A stretch of DNA of 13,974 bases from contig DXIA01000122.1 in the NCBI GenBank assembly GCA_019113125.1, forward strand, positions 1 to 13,974. Direction: 5' to 3'. The translations under genes were made by a program, and so were the position numbers. The DNA is from Candidatus Pygmaiobacter gallistercoris. Lineage in GTDB: Bacteria; Bacillota; Clostridia; Oscillospirales; Ruminococcaceae. Every line of letters begins with the position of its first letter. Position 1 is the stretch's first letter. The notes beneath the pieces are model-generated. The model saw only the letters and a list, made by a program, of their open reading frames with translations, did no database searches and was not told where the DNA came from. This document shows positions 1-6,570 of the stretch, piece after piece.

Positions 1-3
1 TGA

Positions 4-98
4 CTCCTGCTGTGAAGGCAGCAGAGGAGCTATCGGTGATAACGGACGTTTCCCCGCGTGGGATCTGCGAGTTGCATCGATGGATGCAACTTTTTTTT
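4..98 (+). promoter_or_regulatory. Probable cis-regulatory leader (attenuator) of the permease operon, 5' end outside the window
   Basis: Two hairpins are visible. The first pairs 7-12 with 19-24 (six base pairs, loop 13-18) and extends by 4-6 with 27-29 across a two-base bulge. The second, 71-90, is followed by eight T and is a textbook intrinsic terminator. The permease start lies only 33 bases past the T run and no promoter-like sequence fits in that gap, so any promoter must lie upstream of the terminator. That arrangement implies conditional termination (inference). The GGAG-CTATC segment after the first hairpin faintly resembles the 3' end of a lysine riboswitch, but two usual bases are missing and the 5' two thirds would be outside the window, so I do not assign a ligand. 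No T-box sequence is present. Confidence 0.45.
71..98 (+). terminator. Intrinsic terminator hairpin upstream of the permease
   Basis: GTTGCATC (71-78) pairs perfectly with GATGCAAC (83-90) around a four-base loop, and T91-T98 follow directly. It either ends an upstream transcript or acts as the attenuator of the permease operon. Its closeness to the start codon at 132 favours the second. Confidence 0.8.
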
Positions 99-131
99 GT
101 GCAGATTTTTTGGAAAGGGGAGCGTTTTCAA

Positions 132-1568
132 GTGAACGAAAATCGGAACACACAGGTTATGCAGGAGCTTTCTTCCGAGAAGACCGAGCTGCGGCGCGAG
201 GTCGGGCTCTTCGGCGGCATCTCGGTGCTGGCCGGCATCATGATCGGCTCCGGCATCTTTTATATCGGGGGTATCGTCCTTCAGCGCAGCGGCATGAGCC
301 TCGGGCTCGCGCTGCTGGTCTGGCTGGTCGGCGGTCTGATCACCCTGATGAGCGGCATCTGTTACGCCGAGCTCGGCGCGATGATGCCCAAGGCGGGCGG
401 CGGCTATGTCTATCTGCGGGAGGCCTACGGTGAGCGGGTCGCCTTCATGAGCGGTTTCTCCAACTTCATCCTCGGTTCCTCCGGCTCCAACGCCGCCCTC
501 GCGGTTGCCTTCTCCACCGCGATCGCCAGCATGGTGGGGGGCAGCGCCTTCGCCGAGAGCGATCTGATGCAGAAGGGGCTCGCGATCGCGATGATCGCGC
601 TGCTGACCGTCATCAACATCTTCGGCGTCAAGCTGGGCAGCACGGTGCAGAACATCTTCATGGTGCTCAAGATGCTGCCGATCTTCCTGATCCTCATCTG
701 CGGTCTGTTCATGGGAACCGAGAGCCCCAGTCTCTCGATCATCCCGGACTCCAACCCCGGCGCCTTCCAGATCCTCGGGATGATCGCCTTCGGCGTCGTC
801 GCCACCATGTGGGCGTACGAGGGCTGGACCAACCTCAACGGCATTGCCGAGGAGATCAAGCACCCCAAAAAGAACCTGCCGCTGGCCATCATCATCTCGA
901 TCATCGGGGTCACGGTGCTCTACATCCTGTTCAACTACGCGGTCTACCGGGTGCTGCCCTATGACACCATCGTCTCGATGATCAACGCCGGCGACTACTA
1001 CCTCGGCACCGAGGCGGCCAACCGTCTGTTCGGCAACGCCGGCGGCATCGTGGTCGGCGCGGCGATGATCCTCGCGATCTTCAACTCGCTCAACGGCTGC
1101 GTCATGGTCTTCCCCCGCACCTACTACGCGATGGCCCGTGACGGCGCCTTCTTCAAAGGGATGGCGAAACTGCACCCGACCTACAAGACCCCGGTCAACG
1201 CGCTGCTCGTCTCGGGTCTCGTCTCGATCGCGCTGGTCTGCACCCGCAACCTCAGCCAGCTGACCAGCCTGGTCGCCTTCTGCGGGATGGTCTTCAACGG
1301 CCTGACCTTCTACGCGGTCATCCGGCTGCGGAAAAAATACCCGACGATGGAGCGCCCCTACAAGGTCTGGGGCTACCCGGTCATGATCATCGTGATCTGC
1401 ATCGTCATGATCGGCCTGATGGTGAACACCTTCGTCGAGGATCCCATCACCTCGGTCATCGGCTGCGCGGTCCCGATCGTCGGTCTGGTCCTGTATGAAC
1501 TGGTCTTCAAAAAGAGCCGCGCGGCGGTTGTCGAAGCGGAAAACACCCGAAATGAGGAGGAAAACTGA
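132..1568 (+). CDS. APC-superfamily amino-acid permease/exchanger (LAT/SteT-like)
   Basis: This is an integral membrane amino-acid transporter of about 478 residues, a normal length for the APC family with about 12 membrane segments. The first membrane helix carries the family glycine-rich substrate-binding motif GSGIF at residues 39-43. The middle of the protein has the signature of an acidic pair followed by IKHPKKNLP, typical of L-type exchangers such as the SLC7 proteins and Bacillus SteT. I chose the GTG at 132 because GGAAAGGGG lies about 11 bases upstream. The frame is open further 5', but that stretch would be translated from the terminator hairpin, and the ATG at 159 has no ribosome binding site. 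The stop is one base before the amidohydrolase start, so the two genes are probably translationally coupled. The permease may import the substrate or export the product of that enzyme (inference). The exact amino acid cannot be read from sequence. Confidence 0.9.
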   Translation: MNENRNTQVMQELSSEKTELRREVGLFGGISVLAGIMIGSGIFYIGGIVLQRSGMSLGLALLVWLVGGLITLMSGICYAELGAMMPKAGGGYVYLREAYGERVAFMSGFSNFILGSSGSNAALAVAFSTAIASMVGGSAFAESDLMQKGLAIAMIALLTVINIFGVKLGSTVQNIFMVLKMLPIFLILICGLFMGTESPSLSIIPDSNPGAFQILGMIAFGVVATMWAYEGWTNLNGIAEEIKHPKKNLPLAIIISIIGVTVLYILFNYAVYRVLPYDTIVSMINAGDYYLGTEAANRLFGNAGGIVVGAAMILAIFNSLNGCVMVFPRTYYAMARDGAFFKGMAKLHPTYKTPVNALLVSGLVSIALVCTRNLSQLTSLVAFCGMVFNGLTFYAVIRLRKKYPTMERPYKVWGYPVMIIVICIVMIGLMVNTFVEDPITSVIGCAVPIVGLVLYELVFKKSRAAVVEAENTRNEEEN

Positions 1569-1569
1569 T

Positions 1570-3180
1570 ATGGGTTCGATGGTCATCTACAACGCAAAGG
1601 TCTATCTCGAGCGCGACTGTTTCGCACAGGCCATTCTGATCGAGGGCGATCGGATCCGCGCGGTGGGCAGCAACGAGGGGATCCTCGCCGCCGCCCCGAC
1701 CGACGCGGAGCGGTTCGATGCCGCCGGCCGGACGATTGTCCCCGGGTTCAACGACTCCCATCAGCATCTCCAGATGGTGGGCGAGCTGCTGGGCAGCATC
1801 CAGCTGCTGGGCGCCGCCAGCATCGCCGAGGTGCAGCAGCGCACCCGCGACTTCATCGCGAAGAACAACCCCGCCCCCGGCGCCGTGCTGCACGGCATGG
1901 GCTGGAACCAGGACTACTTCACCGATGAGAGCCGTCTGCTGACCCGCGCCGACCTCGACGCGGTCTCGACCGAGTTCCCGATCATCCTCGAGCGCGCCTG
2001 CGGCCATATTCTGGTGGCCAACACCGCCGCGATCGAGCGGGCGGGCATCACCCCCGACACCCCGGCGGTGGAGGGCGGCGCGATCGACCACGACGCGAAC
2101 GGGCAGCTGACCGGTATTTTCCGGGAAAATGCCTGCCAGCAGGTGCTCTGCATCCGGCCCGAGCGGACGGTGGACAGCGTCGCGGCGACGCTGCGGCTGG
2201 CGATGAACCATGCGGCGGAGTGCGGCATCACCTCGGTGCAGACGATGGACCTGCGCCCCGGCGACTGGCAGACCACCCTCGAGGCCTACCGCCGGGTACA
2301 GGCCGAGAACCCGACGCTGCGGGTCTACCATCAGTGCAACTTCATGAACCCCGCCGCGTTCCAGGTCTTCCTCGACGCGGGCTACCGCACCGGCGTCGGC
2401 GACGCCTACAACCGGATCGGACCGCTCAAGCTCTTCGTCGACGGCAGCCTCGGCGCCCGCACCGCGGTGATGCGCCAGCCCTACCACGATGATCCCGACG
2501 CGCAGGGCATTGCGACCCTCACCCAGGAGGAGTTCAACGCCCTGGTCCAGATGGCGGCGGCGAACGGCTGCCAGGTGGTCACCCACGCGATCGGCGACGG
2601 CGCGATCGAGGAGGTGCTCAACGGCTACGACACCGTCTGCCGAAACGGCGAGAACCCGCTGCGGCTCGGCGTCGTCCACTGCCAGATCACCGACCTGCCG
2701 CTGATCCGGCGGTTCACCGAGAACGACATCCTCGCGCTGGTGCAGCCGATCTTCCTGCACTACGATATGACGGTGGTCGAGGACCGGGTCGGCAAGGAGC
2801 TGGCCTCCACCAGCTACGCCTTTGAGACGATGCGAAAGCTCGGGATCCACACCAGTTTTGGCACCGACTCCCCGGTCGAGGACATGAACGCGATCGACAA
2901 CCTCTACTGCGCGGTCACCCGCAAGAACCTCAACGGCGGCCCCGAGGGCGGGTTCTATCCCGACGAGCGGATGGACATCTGCGACGCGGTGGATGCCTAC
3001 ACCGCCGAGAGCGCCTATGCCAGCTTTGAGGAGAACGTCAAGGGACGGATTCGCCCGGGCTATTACGCCGACCTCGTCGTCCTCAGCGAGGACATCTTCA
3101 CCATGCCGGCCGACGATCTGCGCAACACCAGGATCGACGCGACGATGGTGGGCGGACGGTTTGTCTACCAGAGAGACTAA
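1570..3180 (+). CDS. YtcJ-type metal-dependent amidohydrolase (Amidohydro_3 family)
   Basis: This cytoplasmic hydrolase of the amidohydrolase superfamily has 536 residues, the usual YtcJ length. The N-terminal beta-sandwich part (1-58) leads into the first metal ligands H64 and H66 in NDSHQH. Further family landmarks are FVDGSLGARTA (289-299, with K287 just before), THAIGD (338-343, H339), VVHCQ (368-372, H370) and GTDSPVED (431-438, D433). The C-terminus returns to the sandwich with GRIRPGYYADLVVL. Members hydrolyse amide, N-acyl or similar C-N bonds, and substrates are mostly unknown. The start at 1570 has GGAGG nine bases upstream inside the end of the permease gene. A second ATG at 1579 is possible but less well placed. 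The pairing with an amino-acid exchanger suggests a small N-substituted amino acid or amide as substrate (inference). Confidence 0.9.
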   Translation: MGSMVIYNAKVYLERDCFAQAILIEGDRIRAVGSNEGILAAAPTDAERFDAAGRTIVPGFNDSHQHLQMVGELLGSIQLLGAASIAEVQQRTRDFIAKNNPAPGAVLHGMGWNQDYFTDESRLLTRADLDAVSTEFPIILERACGHILVANTAAIERAGITPDTPAVEGGAIDHDANGQLTGIFRENACQQVLCIRPERTVDSVAATLRLAMNHAAECGITSVQTMDLRPGDWQTTLEAYRRVQAENPTLRVYHQCNFMNPAAFQVFLDAGYRTGVGDAYNRIGPLKLFVDGSLGARTAVMRQPYHDDPDAQGIATLTQEEFNALVQMAAANGCQVVTHAIGDGAIEEVLNGYDTVCRNGENPLRLGVVHCQITDLPLIRRFTENDILALVQPIFLHYDMTVVEDRVGKELASTSYAFETMRKLGIHTSFGTDSPVEDMNAIDNLYCAVTRKNLNGGPEGGFYPDERMDICDAVDAYTAESAYASFEENVKGRIRPGYYADLVVLSEDIFTMPADDLRNTRIDATMVGGRFVYQRD

Positions 3181-3188
3181 ACAGCATC

Positions 3189-3228
3189 AAAAACGGGTAT
3201 GCGATCAGATCGCATACCCGTTTTTTTT
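3189..3228. terminator. Bidirectional intrinsic terminator between convergent genes
   Basis: A near-perfect palindrome, CGGGTATGCGATC (3194-3206) against GATCGCATACCCG (3208-3220), is flanked by five A on the left and eight T on the right. It can terminate the amidohydrolase operon on the plus strand and the YitT-like gene on the minus strand. The YitT stop codon (3227-3229) overlaps the T run. Confidence 0.92.
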
Positions 3229-3841
3229 ACTCCGCAGATTGTTTTTTGGGAAACGGGATCCGCTGCATCAGCCCGATCAGCTGGCCCGAGATCACCACCG
3301 TCAGCACCGAATAGAGGATCCGCCCGACCGGGATGTAGCTCAGCGAGAGAACCAGCACCACCGCATCGGTCAGCAGATAGGCCCGCTCGATGGGCGCGCC
3401 GGTCAGCCGGGCGATGCTCATCGCGAGGGCGTCGTCGCCGCCCGCCGCGCCGCCCGCCCGCACACAGAGCCCGACCCCGACCCCGACAAAGAGGGCGCCC
3501 GCCACCGCCGCGACCAGCGGCAGCTCGGCCAGCTGGGGCCAGAGCGGATCAAACTGCTCGAACAGCCGGAAAAAGAGGGAGAAACTGACGCTGGCCCCCA
3601 GCGAGCGCAGCAGAAATCCGCGCCCCAGCAGTTTCCAGCCCAGCCCATAACAGCACAGATCCATCACGAGCTCGGATGCCGACGGGCTGATGCCGAACCA
3701 GCGGCGCAACAGCAGGGTCATCCCCAGCACACCCCCCTCGGTCACCCCCGAATGGGAGTGCACCTGATAGAGACCGAACGCGAGGATTGCACTGCCGGCA
3801 ATCAGCAGGGCCGCCTGCCGCAGCGTCGAACGCCTGAACAC
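3227..3841 (-). CDS. YitT-family membrane protein, short form without the DUF2179 domain
   Basis: This is a multi-spanning membrane protein of 204 residues with about five to six hydrophobic segments (near 8-27, 36-50, 52-72, 80-95, 108-128 and 155-190). The repeated YitT motifs GGVLGMTLLL (36-45) and GGDDALAMSIARLTG (134-148) are clear. Full YitT proteins are about 280 residues and end in a soluble DUF2179 domain. This one stops after the membrane part. No transport substrate is established for the family. The frame stays open to an ATG at 3901, but that codon is part of the -35 box and an ATG at 3874 is in the -10 box, so neither can be used from this promoter. GTG at 3841 has AAAGGAG eight bases upstream and is downstream of the expected transcription start near 3866. 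Confidence 0.82.
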   Translation of the reverse strand: MFRRSTLRQAALLIAGSAILAFGLYQVHSHSGVTEGGVLGMTLLLRRWFGISPSASELVMDLCCYGLGWKLLGRGFLLRSLGASVSFSLFFRLFEQFDPLWPQLAELPLVAAVAGALFVGVGVGLCVRAGGAAGGDDALAMSIARLTGAPIERAYLLTDAVVLVLSLSYIPVGRILYSVLTVVISGQLIGLMQRIPFPKKQSAE

Positions 3842-3872
3842 AATAACAACTCCTTTGTGAAATGATAGCTCC

Positions 3873-3901
3873 ATTATAGTACGAATTCGTACTTTTGTCA
3901 A
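3873..3901 (-). promoter_or_regulatory. Consensus sigma-A promoter of the YitT-like gene
   Basis: On the minus strand, TTGACA (3901-3896), a 17-base spacer (3895-3879) and TATAAT (3878-3873) match the consensus perfectly. Transcription should start near 3866, about 25 bases before the GTG start codon. Confidence 0.92.
3878..3893. promoter_or_regulatory. Perfect 16-base palindrome (candidate operator) in the YitT promoter spacer
   Basis: AGTACGAATTCGTACT is a perfect inverted repeat filling most of the space between the -35 and -10 boxes and touching the first base of the -10. A regulator bound here would block RNA polymerase. The size and symmetry suit a TetR- or MarR-type dimer. It does not match the GAAC-N4-GTTC LexA box. 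No regulator gene is in the window. Confidence 0.75.
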
Positions 3902-3922
3902 ATGACAGTGAATAAAAATTCA

Positions 3923-3951
3923 TTGACACAGCATAACTATTCAACTATACT
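3923..3951 (+). promoter_or_regulatory. Strong sigma-A promoter of the aminotransferase gene
   Basis: TTGACA (3923-3928), a 17-base spacer and TATACT (3946-3951) form a near-consensus promoter. It diverges from the YitT promoter, and the two -35 boxes are 21 bases apart. The transcript would begin near 3958, giving a leader of about 35 bases before the ATG at 3993. Confidence 0.88.
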
Positions 3952-3992
3952 AAGAGGGCAGAGAGCGCGCAGTGCGCCAAGGAGGAAGTAGT

Positions 3993-5144
3993 ATGAGAAA
4001 TTTTGTTTCGAAGAGATATGCGATGGGCCACCCCACCATGATGGCGGATCTCGGCCCGATTGCGGCGACCTTCGATGATCTGATCAACTTCAGCATCGGG
4101 GATCCCGACCTCAAGACCGACGACCGGATCATCGAGGCGGCCTTCAAGGAGGCGATGGCGGGCAACACCCATTACACCGATCCCCGCGGGATGCCCCGGC
4201 TGCGTCAGGCGATCCGGGACTTCTATCAGGAGGAGTTCGGCTTTGCGGTCGCGGACGATGAGGTGACGGTCACCACCAGCGCCTGCCAGGGCATGTGGGC
4301 GGTGATGCAGGCGGTGCTGGACGAGGGGGATGAGGTCATCGTCCCCGAGCCCTACTTCTCCCCCTACAAGGACCAGATCGAGATGGCGGGCGGCGTGCTG
4401 GTGCCGCTGCCGACCTGTGAGGAGGAGAATTTCGAGGTCAACGTCCACCGGATCGAGCCGCTGATCACCGAGAAGACCAAGGCGATCCTCTTCAACACCC
4501 CGAACAATCCCACCGGCTGCTGCTTTGACCGGGAGGCGCTGGAGGTCATCGCGGATGTGGCAAAGCGGCATGATCTGCTGGTCATCGCCGACGACATCTA
4601 CACCATCTTCAGCTATGCCGGCCCGTTTATCCCGATCGGCACGCTGCCCGGCATGGCGGAGCGGACCGTCACCGTCCGCTCCTTCAGCAAGGACTACTGC
4701 ATGACCGGCTGGCGGCTGGGGTATGTCATCGCGCCGGCCCCCATCGTCGAGGCGGTCACCCTGGCGGGGGAGGGGAATGTCTACACCGCCCCCAGCATCT
4801 CCCAGTCGGCCGGCATCGCCGCCCTCAAGCTGCGGCACGAGGTGCAGCCGGCGATCATCCAGGAGTTTTGCAACCGCACGATGGTGGCCTGTGAGGAGAT
4901 CGGCAAGATCGACTACCTCTCGGTGCTCCCCCCGCAGGGCAGCATCTACCTGTTTGTCAACATCAAGCGCACCGGCTTGACCAGCTATGAGTTCGCCCAC
5001 GCGCTGCTCGAGCGGTATCACATCCTGGTTCTGCCGGGCAATGCGTTCGGCCAGAGCGGCGAGGGGTATGTCCGGCTCGCCCTCACCCTCGGCGCGGACA
5101 AGATCCGCGAGGCCTTTGCCCGGCTGCCGAAGGACAGGTTCTGA
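3993..5144 (+). CDS. Fold-type I PLP-dependent aminotransferase (AspC/PatA-like, class I/II)
   Basis: This 383-residue cytoplasmic enzyme would move an amino group between an amino acid and a 2-oxo acid. Diagnostic features are NNPTG (171-175) for the PLP-contacting asparagine, D200/D201 and Y203 in the IADDIY strand for the ring nitrogen and oxygen, the Schiff-base lysine K233 in SFSKDYCMTGWR, and R361 near the C-terminus as the alpha-carboxylate-binding arginine. All key residues are present. I chose ATG 3993 because AAGGAGGAAG ends five bases upstream. An in-frame GTG at 3972 has no ribosome binding site. The gene appears monocistronic, with its own promoter and a terminator immediately after the stop. 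The amino-acid specificity (aspartate, alanine, aromatic) is not determined by what I can see. Confidence 0.93.
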   Translation: MRNFVSKRYAMGHPTMMADLGPIAATFDDLINFSIGDPDLKTDDRIIEAAFKEAMAGNTHYTDPRGMPRLRQAIRDFYQEEFGFAVADDEVTVTTSACQGMWAVMQAVLDEGDEVIVPEPYFSPYKDQIEMAGGVLVPLPTCEEENFEVNVHRIEPLITEKTKAILFNTPNNPTGCCFDREALEVIADVAKRHDLLVIADDIYTIFSYAGPFIPIGTLPGMAERTVTVRSFSKDYCMTGWRLGYVIAPAPIVEAVTLAGEGNVYTAPSISQSAGIAALKLRHEVQPAIIQEFCNRTMVACEEIGKIDYLSVLPPQGSIYLFVNIKRTGLTSYEFAHALLERYHILVLPGNAFGQSGEGYVRLALTLGADKIREAFARLPKDRF

Positions 5145-5152
5145 GCAAAATC

Positions 5153-5192
5153 AAAAACGGATGGCGCACCTATGTGCGCCATCCGTTTTTTT
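5153..5192. terminator. Bidirectional intrinsic terminator between convergent genes
   Basis: ACGGATGGCGCAC (5157-5169) pairs with GTGCGCCATCCGT (5174-5186) around a four-base loop, with an A tract on the left and T5186-T5192 on the right. It serves the aminotransferase on the plus strand and the NYN-LOTUS gene on the minus strand. It shares the flanking pattern TCAAAAACGG...CCGTTTTTTT with the terminator at 3189-3228, although the stem cores differ. Confidence 0.92.
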
Positions 5193-5196
5193 CGGT

Positions 5197-6060
5197 TCAG
5201 CGGTTGCGGATCAAAAGATTCTGGCCGCCGGCGGGCAGCGGCTCGCATTTTGTCTCAAACCGGTCGGTCGCGTCGATCAGCTTATGCAGCCGGGAATAGC
5301 CGTAGTTGCGGCTGTCGAAATCGGCGTAGATCCGCCCCAGCATCACCCCGACCTGGCTCAGCGGCATCCAGCCGTCCTCGTCGCAGTCGTGGTCGATCAG
5401 GCTCTCGATGGTCGCGACGATCCGGGACAGCGGGGCGATCGCCGGCTCGCTGTCCTCCTCCTCGGCGGCGGGTTCCGGCTCGGGCGCGGGCTTTGGCGGC
5501 TCCTTCTCCTTCGCCGCATGGCCGCCCTTTTTGCCCTTGTCGGGCTTGTCGGCCCTCTCCTGCCGGTCGGCGCTCTTCTTTGGGGGGCGCACCGGGGCGA
5601 GCGCCTCCTCCTCGGTCTTGGTCCCCAGCAGGACCTCGAGGTATTTGAAGGTGTCGCAGGCCGCCTTGAAGGCGGTCGGGGTCTTGGTCTCGCCCATCCC
5701 GATGACGAACATCCGGCTCTCCCGCAGCCGGGAGGCCAGCTTGGTGAAGTCGCTGTCGGAGGAGACCAGACAGAATCCGTCCACATTGCCCGCATAGAGG
5801 ATATCCATCGCGTCGATGATCATTGCGCTGTCCGAGGCGTTTTTGCCCTGGGTATAGCTGAACTGCTGGATCGGGGTCAGATTATGCTCCAGCAGCACCT
5901 TTTTCCAGGCGGCCATATCGGTGCTGGTCCAGTCGCCGTAGATCCGCTTGTAAGCGGGGGTGCCGTAGACCGCGACTTCATCGAGAATCGCCTTGATATA
6001 CCGGGGTGAGACGTTCTCGGCGTCGATCAGCAGGGCGATTACCTTGCCGCTGTCCTGCAC
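5197..6060 (-). CDS. NYN-domain putative ribonuclease with C-terminal OST-HTH/LOTUS domain
   Basis: The protein has 287 residues. The N-terminal NYN (LabA/DUF88, PIN-like) domain spans about 5-146, with the acidic metal-site pattern intact: D13 in LIDAEN, D77 in NASDSAM, and D102 and D104 in SSDSDF. Residues 147-208 form a low-complexity K/E/P-rich linker, probably disordered. Residues 209-287 fit an OST-HTH (LOTUS) winged helix, a likely RNA-binding module. The family is expected to cut or handle RNA, and the target is unknown. The start is a GTG at 6060-6058, with AAGGAGAG six to seven bases upstream. It stands alone, with its own promoter upstream and a bidirectional terminator a few bases past its stop codon. 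Confidence 0.88.
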   Translation of the reverse strand: MQDSGKVIALLIDAENVSPRYIKAILDEVAVYGTPAYKRIYGDWTSTDMAAWKKVLLEHNLTPIQQFSYTQGKNASDSAMIIDAMDILYAGNVDGFCLVSSDSDFTKLASRLRESRMFVIGMGETKTPTAFKAACDTFKYLEVLLGTKTEEEALAPVRPPKKSADRQERADKPDKGKKGGHAAKEKEPPKPAPEPEPAAEEEDSEPAIAPLSRIVATIESLIDHDCDEDGWMPLSQVGVMLGRIYADFDSRNYGYSRLHKLIDATDRFETKCEPLPAGGQNLLIRNR

Positions 6061-6092
6061 AGTTATCTCTCCTTTTCAAGCTGTTTTTTCTT

Positions 6093-6121
6093 ATTGTATC
6101 ACAAAATGGGCCCCGCAACAA
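6093..6121 (-). promoter_or_regulatory. Probable promoter of the NYN-LOTUS gene
   Basis: On the minus strand, TTGTTG (6121-6116), a 17-base spacer and TACAAT (6098-6093) sit about 33 bases before the GTG start codon. The -10 is good and the -35 is weak. Confidence 0.6.
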
Positions 6122-6148
6122 AAGGGATTGCAATTAGGTGTGGCAGGA

Positions 6149-6201
6149 TAAGAAAACAACGCCGTAAAGCCGGCGTGACGTAAGAAAACGATGCCGGAAA
6201 G
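6149..6201 (+). repeat. Imperfect direct repeat, 21 bases, period 32
   Basis: The 21 bases beginning TAAGAAAAC at 6149-6169 recur at 6181-6201 with 18 of 21 identical (differences at repeat positions 10, 12 and 17). The first copy also begins a short hairpin, ACGCCG (6159-6164) with CGGCGT (6171-6176), without a T run. No function is evident. It lies in non-coding sequence directly upstream of the hisH relic. Confidence 0.55.
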
Positions 6202-6218
6202 AGGGCACTTTTGCGCGG

Positions 6219-6506
6219 TTGCGTCGTCAAAATCTCGGGGCAGCTCTGCTGCCCGCCGGCGGGGAGCCGGATTTCGACAGCAGCCTGCTCGAGGAGATCG
6301 GTCGGGGCGAGGAGGCGTATTTTGCCCACAGCTATGAGGCGAGACCCTTCAGCCCGAAGGATCTGCTGGCGGTGACGGTGTATGGGGAGCGGCGAATCTG
6401 CGCCGCGGCCCGCAGGGGAAATGTCACCGGCTGCCAGTTTCGCCCTGAGCGGAGCGGAAAGGCGGGGATGCGCGTCATCCACGCGCTGATTGACGCGATA
6501 AACTGA
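6219..6506 (+). pseudogene. hisH: Relic of hisH (imidazole glycerol phosphate synthase glutaminase subunit), C-terminal half only
   Basis: The 95-codon frame reads like the last half of HisH. Residues around EEAYFAHSYEA match the family YFVHSY strand, CAAARRGNVTGCQF matches the AAVxxGNxxGxQF strand, and PERSGKAGMRVI matches PEKSxxxGLRLL. The region before YFAHSY, with PAGGEPDFDSSLLEEI, resembles a worn copy of the MGWN...SPLL segment. The nucleophile-bearing N-terminal half is absent: nothing resembling it is found upstream in any frame I checked. The catalytic histidine of the FHPEKS motif is arginine here (FRPERS, codon CGC, one transition from CAC). There is no convincing ribosome binding site and the frame opens at a TTG. 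No other his genes are nearby. It could still be expressed as a short non-catalytic protein, but decay is the simpler reading. Confidence 0.7.
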
Positions 6507-6517
6507 GCGGTTTGGCG

Positions 6518-6546
6518 TTGCATTTTCGACCTCAAAAAGGTATAAT
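6518..6546 (+). promoter_or_regulatory. Promoter of the CDF exporter / aminotransferase operon
   Basis: TTGCAT (6518-6523), a 17-base spacer and a perfect TATAAT (6541-6546) begin just after the hisH relic stop codon. Transcription should start near 6553, about 60 bases before the ATG at 6614. Confidence 0.85.
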
Positions 6547-6570
6547 ATTTCCTTAATGACCGCCCTTTTA

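Noticed and set aside
1..70. T-box leader for the permease
   Set aside because: No GGGTGGNACCGCG-like T-box is present. The CCCCGCG at 52-58 is not in the right context.
30..1586. A 518-codon open frame antisense to the permease
   Set aside because: It is rich in D, H, R and Q, with no domain or hydrophobic pattern, as expected for the complement of a GC-rich gene. The plus-strand permease explains the region.
1507..2850. Long minus-strand open frame opposite the amidohydrolase
   Set aside because: Composition typical of an antisense shadow. The plus strand carries all amidohydrolase motifs.
3878..3893. LexA/SOS box in the YitT promoter
   Set aside because: The palindrome does not contain GAAC-N4-GTTC, so it is a different operator type.
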